NCBI GenBank assembly: GCA_025330725.1
Contig: JAIWND010000020.1
Coordinates: 558,001 to 622,000 of the forward strand
Direction of reading: 5' to 3'
Length of the DNA stretch: 64,000 bases
Source of the DNA: Chlamydoabsidia padenii
Taxonomy: Eukaryota > Mucoromycota > Mucoromycetes > Mucorales > Cunninghamellaceae
How positions within the stretch are numbered: the first letter of the stretch is position 1; each line of letters begins with the position of its first letter. The position numbers and the translations under genes were made by a program. Of the stretch, positions 59,831 through 64,000 are shown piece by piece. The notes beneath the pieces were generated by a model. It ran no database searches. It was not told where the DNA came from and was given only the letters and a program-made list of their open reading frames with translations.

Positions 59831-59987
59831 CTATTTGGATCTAGCCCGCATCTTCTTTCTCTTGGCCTTGAGACGTCTTTGTCTTTTCTTCTTCCACTTA
59901 TCTCTCACTATAGTCATAAAATAGATTAGATTAATATCATGTGTTGATGGATGGATGGATGGATGGATGGATGGATGGGAACTTACT
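59831..59987 (-). CDS. Ribosomal protein eL41 (25 residues), start codon split by an intron
   Basis: The exon 59907-59831 reads (A)TG AGA GAT AAG TGG ... TCC AAA TAG, encoding MRDKWKKKRQRR...KKMRARSK, the highly basic eL41 helix of the large ribosomal subunit, 25 residues as usual. The A of the ATG comes from the upstream exon at 59987 (AACA|GTAAGT), and the acceptor is TATAG|TGAGAGA, so a 79-nt intron splits the start codon after its first base. The intron carries a (GGAT)n repeat. A GTTTTCAAATCCCGGC motif lies about 75 bp further upstream. The gene is too short for standard ORF cut-offs and easily missed. Confidence 0.88.
59945..59980. repeat. (GGAT)n tetranucleotide repeat
   Basis: About eight GGAT/ATGG units inside the eL41 intron. 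Confidence 0.9.
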
Positions 59988-60059
59988 GTTACAATCAGAA
60001 ACGAGTTCGAGGGGAAAGAATCAGATCAGAGACCCATTCCCCTTTTTTATTACCCCTAT

Positions 60060-60075
60060 GTTTTCAAATCCCGGC
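60060..60075 (-). promoter_or_regulatory. Motif copy upstream of eL41
   Basis: GTTTTCAAATCCCGGC; sense strand GCCGGGATTTGAAAAC, about 75 bp from the start-codon A. Confidence 0.6.
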
Positions 60076-60492
60076 AATAGTCTGTTTTTTGCATAAAGTT
60101 AAAAGCCAGTTTCTATCCAAAACATATTGATCCGTAACAAAAAAAAAAAACTCACTAGAATGAGAGACTTACATAATGAGCAGTATACGATTCCCAAACT
60201 TATTTCACACCCCGCTTACCCTCACCTTGAATCTTAAGAGAGCACTACTGCCTTAATGGACAAGTGATGGTCATGACAAAAGTGACCAAGAGCAGTCCTT
60301 GGCCTATTTCCAACAAACTTTACATAATGGCCAATGTACCAAGTCGCTTGTATGGAGCAGTATAGCCTCAAAATCGTTTTAACCTGACTTTTGTAAAATA
60401 AAAATAAAAAAAGTTGCAGAATGAAATTGACAGATGAGACCAAACTTAATTAAACGGGTTTGATCTGTCAAAACGAAGTACAAATATGGGTC

Positions 60493-60508
60493 GGCGGGAT
60501 TTAAATAG
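60493..60508 (+). promoter_or_regulatory. Orphan motif copy
   Basis: GGCGGGATTTAAATAG, full consensus; no plus-strand gene follows. Confidence 0.5.
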
Positions 60509-60607
60509 TTATGCAGGCAACATCCACGCAATACATAGTCAAGCCATAGTATTAATGTTTAATTTTATTTTGTTTCGAGTCATTTATGTGTAAAAAAGAT
60601 ATATGTA

Positions 60608-60608
<1 letters not shown>

Positions 60609-60654
<46 letters not shown>
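60609..60654. repeat. Poly-A tract
   Basis: About 46 consecutive A, downstream of the phosphodiesterase 3' end. Confidence 0.85.
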
Positions 60655-60656
<2 letters not shown>

Positions 60657-60799
60657 AGAGTATTGATGAATAAACGGTGCAATAGGGGATGTCATCTACT
60701 ACAAAATGGTTAAAGGGATGGGTAAAAAGTAAACGAGGGATCTATACAGTATAAAAGAGAGAGGGGGGGGGCATTGATCTAAACTAATAATGATGAGTT

Positions 60800-63372
60800 T
60801 TACTGAAGAATACAGTGCCGGAAAACCTTTGTTTTCTTCTTTCGTTCAGCTGGTTTAGTGGCATGATGTTGTTTTAGTGATGGCAAATTGTCCATGTTGT
60901 CGATTGAGGACGATTTTGAAGGTTGCTGTTGATTGTTTGCCTTGTTTGGTGATTGAGACTGCTCTGTTCCCAGCTTTAGTGGATCATCAGTATCTAAAAG
61001 AGTAATGCAAAATGTTAGTCATCCATTGGGCAAAAAGTCCAGTTGTCATTTGGGCTACCTGAATTGGCTTTTTTAGTGTTGTATGATGGATCAATAGCTC
61101 CTGAATCCACTAGCTTTTGTTTCCTTGATTCCCATACTTTGCAATTTTTTTCGACGGTGTTCACAATAAACTCCATATCTATTAAAAAGGTGAACAAGTA
61201 TTAGTATATGATCAATATTCTGTCATGATGTTCTTACCAGGTAGGACATTAGCCACAGCATCAAATAGTTTCCCAGCCACATTCTTCTTGAATCCCAGTT
61301 GAAAGTCTTCCAGAGATATCCTGCCCCGATCATTCATTGGTAAGACACATAGACCAAGTTCTCTTTCCAAATCACCTTGAGCAAAGAATTCATCTTGAAG
61401 GATTTCTGCCCATTCTTTTGCAACAGGGAATGGTCTTGCCTATTGATATATATATATATATATATAAAAAGAAGGAATAAGTCATTGTCGTGATATGCTG
61501 CAATAGTATACAACTTACACAATTACTTATATCAGCACATTTGATAAGAGAGCCACATATCAGTATGATTTCATCCTCAGCTTGATCTTCATTGGATGCA
61601 TCAATAGGACTGGCATACAATCGTTCCTGTTGTCTTTGTATCCTATTAACATAATCATCGTGGAGTCCCATATCTGTTGCCAATATACTTTGCACCACAA
61701 TCTTTCGGAATCGGGTATATTTCGCAGTTGTTTGCCATTCTGTCAGTGGTCGGAAGCAATGTCGTTGTAGTATATTGAAGAAGACCATGGCATGGAAACT
61801 TTCGAGTACCGATCGATCATTATACATGAGTGATAAGGGAGTAGCTGTTCTGATCTATAAAAGAGAAAGGGTAAATATTTTTGATTTACAAGTTCCATAC
61901 TTACCATAAACATATTGTTCACACCAGGATGACCCACATCATGACCGATACTAGCTAGAACCAAAGCGAGGACATCAAGAGGAGAGAAGAGATCTTTCAT
62001 AGTACCATTCTTGTCCAACCAATCATAATTACCACGTTGCTTTTTAGTTGCCAAGTCGGGTGATGCTTGAGAATCCATAGGAGAGAGGATACCCAAACGA
62101 CATAAAAAGCAAAAGATGGATTGCATCACGTCAACAGCATGTTGGAAGTTGTGATAAGGGTTCAAAGGTTGATACATGTTGGCCACATCGAATAAAAAGT
62201 CATATAAATCATCTATATTTGAGATAAGAAAGGTGAGATGAGTATCATCATGCATGAGTGAGTGAGTGAGTGAGAAAAGTGATTTACTGTCAGATATCGG
62301 AAATTCGTTTAAACCGGGTAGCGCCAAAACATGTCTAAGGACCAAGAATGTACATTGCAGTAATTCATAATTCTTGAGTTCAAATGGCGCAAATTTCCAG
62401 CTTGAAAGTCGAGCCTTTAGTTGATCATCCGAATCCCTGTTAAAAACCACAACAATGAATGAGTATCATCCATTTTCCCTGTTCACTAATTACTTTTACC
62501 TTGATATTTTCTTCATGTCCGATCGAGTAATGGTGCTATCAGACTTGAAAAAGTTTGATATACTTTGGTCGATACTAATAAAGAAGAAGATGAGTATAAA
62601 AAGTAAATTAATCAATAGAATAATCCTACTTACAGGTTATGATTAACTTGGCCCAAGGATTGCAATCGCTGTTCAAACTTTTTCCACATTTTCCCTCGGT
62701 TTGTATTCGAATCTGTAGAGTCTTTTGCAGCAATATCAAAAGAGGAGGATTGTCGATGGTCTTTTCGTCGTTGCCGTATGTTTGCCCGAAGTGTGTTCTA
62801 AAAGTAAATCATAAATAAGGTTAAGTGGATCAAAGTTACATTAAAAACTTACCAAAAACAGAGTGGTCACTACATCCAGACGTAACGGTTTGAGAATATA
62901 GTTGACAGCACCATGATCAAGACACTCCAACATATAGTCATTCGACTTTGACGATGAATACACTATATAAACAACCCAGTTAGCTCGTTACTGTATAAAC
63001 CTCATCTTCTTTACCTATTGGTGCAACATGTTGGAGCGCGCCTAGGCTTAATGCAAACCGAATAGATTCCAATGTATCATAAAGATCCTCTTTCGAGTAG
63101 ACAGAATCATCCAAAATCACCAGTGTAGAAGATCCATCCCTCTTATTTCGATTATGAGCTTGAAGTATCCCCACAATATCAGTTTGAGTCGGTACAAAAG
63201 TCACTAAGGATAAATATAAAAAAAAAAAAAATCCACGTGAGAAAAAACATTCTTTATTTTATTTTATTCTTTGCTACTTACCATAGGTAAAAGTGGAGTG
63301 TAGTAAAGAAAAGGAATCGTCCGAGTTTTGAGCATCGGCCACGACAAGGACAGAGCATTGACTGGCATCCAT
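60800..63372 (-). CDS. Cyclic-nucleotide phosphodiesterase with N-terminal receiver-like domain
   Basis: About a dozen exons, ATG at 63372 (an in-frame TAA directly precedes it), TAA at 60800-60802. The first ~120 residues look like a response-regulator receiver: strand CSVLVVADA, a strand ending in Asp (STLVILDDSV), strand then VYSSSKSNDY, and GAVNYILKPL with the conserved Lys-Pro. The rest is a class I PDE domain: YHNFQHAVDV, SIGHDVGHPGVNNMF (metal-binding HD), ILATDMGLHDDY, LIKCADISNCARP. The C-terminus is Ser/Gln/Lys-rich. It should hydrolyse cAMP (Pde2/RegA-like) and thus oppose PKA. A spliced 5' UTR is likely (AATG|GTAAGT near 63540, acceptor near 63478). Confidence 0.85.
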
Positions 63373-63685
63373 TTATGTTGTCGGATAATAAAATACAAGC
63401 TTGTGTCGCTTTTTCTTGTTGTGTTGGAGTGAATATACAAGGTTGAATATGAGCAACAAGTCAAAGCCGTTTTTGCCTAAATGATAAAAGGCATGTATCG
63501 AGTTGGTAAAGAATGGTCGTGTTTTCGTTTTTAAATGGACTTACCAATGCGACAGTACGTCAATGTCAGTAATCAATAAGGATATCGAAAGGCTGACTAT
63601 TAAAGTTATCCTTTGTACAAAAAGACGAGTAATTAGAGTATAGTAGACAGAGAATATTCTATAGAAAGAAGAAGAAATTGAAATG

Positions 63686-63724
<39 letters not shown>

Positions 63725-64000
63725 CTAAAGACCTTGGATTTTTTTTTCCGAATAGATTTTGCGGGGGTCGGGAATTGAAAACTATGTTCATGCCGAATCG
63801 AGTGATGTCTTTTTATCAGAATAATACGGTAATTAAGTGAGGGTACATATCTAAGCATGACATATAAACATAATTCGTGTTTTCAAAGAATACATAGAGA
63901 AAAAAAAAGGAGAGCGACTGAAACGTTTTCTGCCTATTTGCTGTTACCAATATGCTGGATAGACAGACAATGAATGATTGGACGATGTTTAAAAAAGGAT
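63373..64000. other. Upstream region of the phosphodiesterase gene
   Basis: About 630 bp to the window edge. Splice-like signals at about 63541 and 63478 suggest a 5' UTR intron. A poly-A tract of about 32 at 63687-63718 is poly-T on the gene's sense strand. GTCGGGAATTGAAAAC at 63768-63783 is a motif copy in the reverse orientation for this gene, perhaps belonging to a gene beyond the edge. No ORF is supportable. Confidence 0.45.

Larger units (their letters stand above)
60076..60799. other. Intergenic with motifs and a long poly-A tract
   Basis: About 720 bp. TATTTCACACCCCGCTTACC at 60201-60220 and GGCGGGATTTAAATAG at 60493-60508 are further motif copies, the second facing no obvious gene. 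A run of about 46 A lies at 60609-60654. An ORF at 60234-60443 has no family features. Confidence 0.5.

Noticed and set aside
59945..59980. Regular repeat that might suggest a CRISPR-like or tandem array
   Set aside because: Only a simple GGAT microsatellite inside an intron; no repeat-spacer structure anywhere in the window.

Overview
The window looks like nuclear DNA of an early-diverging filamentous fungus, most likely Mucoromycota (Mucorales-type). The evidence is AT-rich DNA, many genes broken by short introns (about 45-90 nt) with GTAAGT-like donors and TACTAAC-like branch points, very frequent poly-A/poly-T tracts, a GPI-anchored polysaccharide (chitin) deacetylase, and fungal forms of Vfa1, Jsn1/Puf2, Hom3 and Pde2. 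The assignment rests on gene content and style, not on a marker sequence. I see no bacterial features, CRISPR array, rRNA, tRNA or intact transposon.

Left part (0.4-42.8 kb): a dense housekeeping region. In order: WDR24/Rtc1 (GATOR2/SEACAT, minus); a CaMKK/Snf1-activating-type kinase (plus); a two-RRM plus Puf RNA-binding protein of the Jsn1/Puf2 type (minus); an ankyrin protein (plus); ERCC1/Rad10 (plus); a small RAD51-paralog-like ATPase (minus); a secreted subtilisin (plus); a basic protein with tandem RRFS repeats (minus); a large proline-rich acidic protein (minus); Vfa1 (plus); a hotdog thioesterase (minus); MPDU1 (minus); CCT1/TCP-1 alpha (minus); eRF1 (plus); a Baeyer-Villiger monooxygenase (plus); a polysaccharide deacetylase (minus); a GRF zinc finger plus truncated SMARCAL1-like ATPase (minus); SMU1 (plus); COA4 (minus); AOS1/SAE1 (plus); a small secreted protein (plus); a 66-residue protein (minus); aspartate kinase Hom3 (minus). 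Many neighbours are divergent pairs sharing a promoter of 150-450 bp.

Middle (42.8-55.1 kb): gene-poor and apparently decaying. It holds one coiled-coil gene, a repeat-rich Arg/Gln/Asp protein, a possible 70-residue basic protein, a recognisable aspartokinase pseudogene fragment, at least two other decayed spliced loci, and a pair of diverged duplicate segments. Promoter-like motifs persist here without clear genes.

Right part (55.1-64 kb): EB1/Bim1, GCN5 with a PCAF-type N-terminal zinc module and a long acidic insert, ribosomal protein eL41 with its start codon split by an intron, and a cyclic-nucleotide phosphodiesterase with an N-terminal receiver-like domain (RegA-like architecture). 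All are on the minus strand.

The most interesting cross-window signal is a recurrent intergenic element with consensus close to GGCGGGATTTGAAA (variants GTCGGGATTTRAA and CGGTATTTRAA). It occurs about 35-40 times, nearly always outside coding sequence, typically 90-320 bp upstream of a start codon and usually with the TTTRAA end facing the gene. It sits before unrelated genes (translation, chaperonin, chromatin, cytoskeleton, metabolism), so it behaves like a general promoter element. Splicing is also unusual: a predicted 2-nt exon in the monooxygenase gene, three GC-AG introns, and start codons isolated or split by introns. Splice junctions quoted below were chosen so that the joined frame stays open; where I summed exon lengths this is stated.
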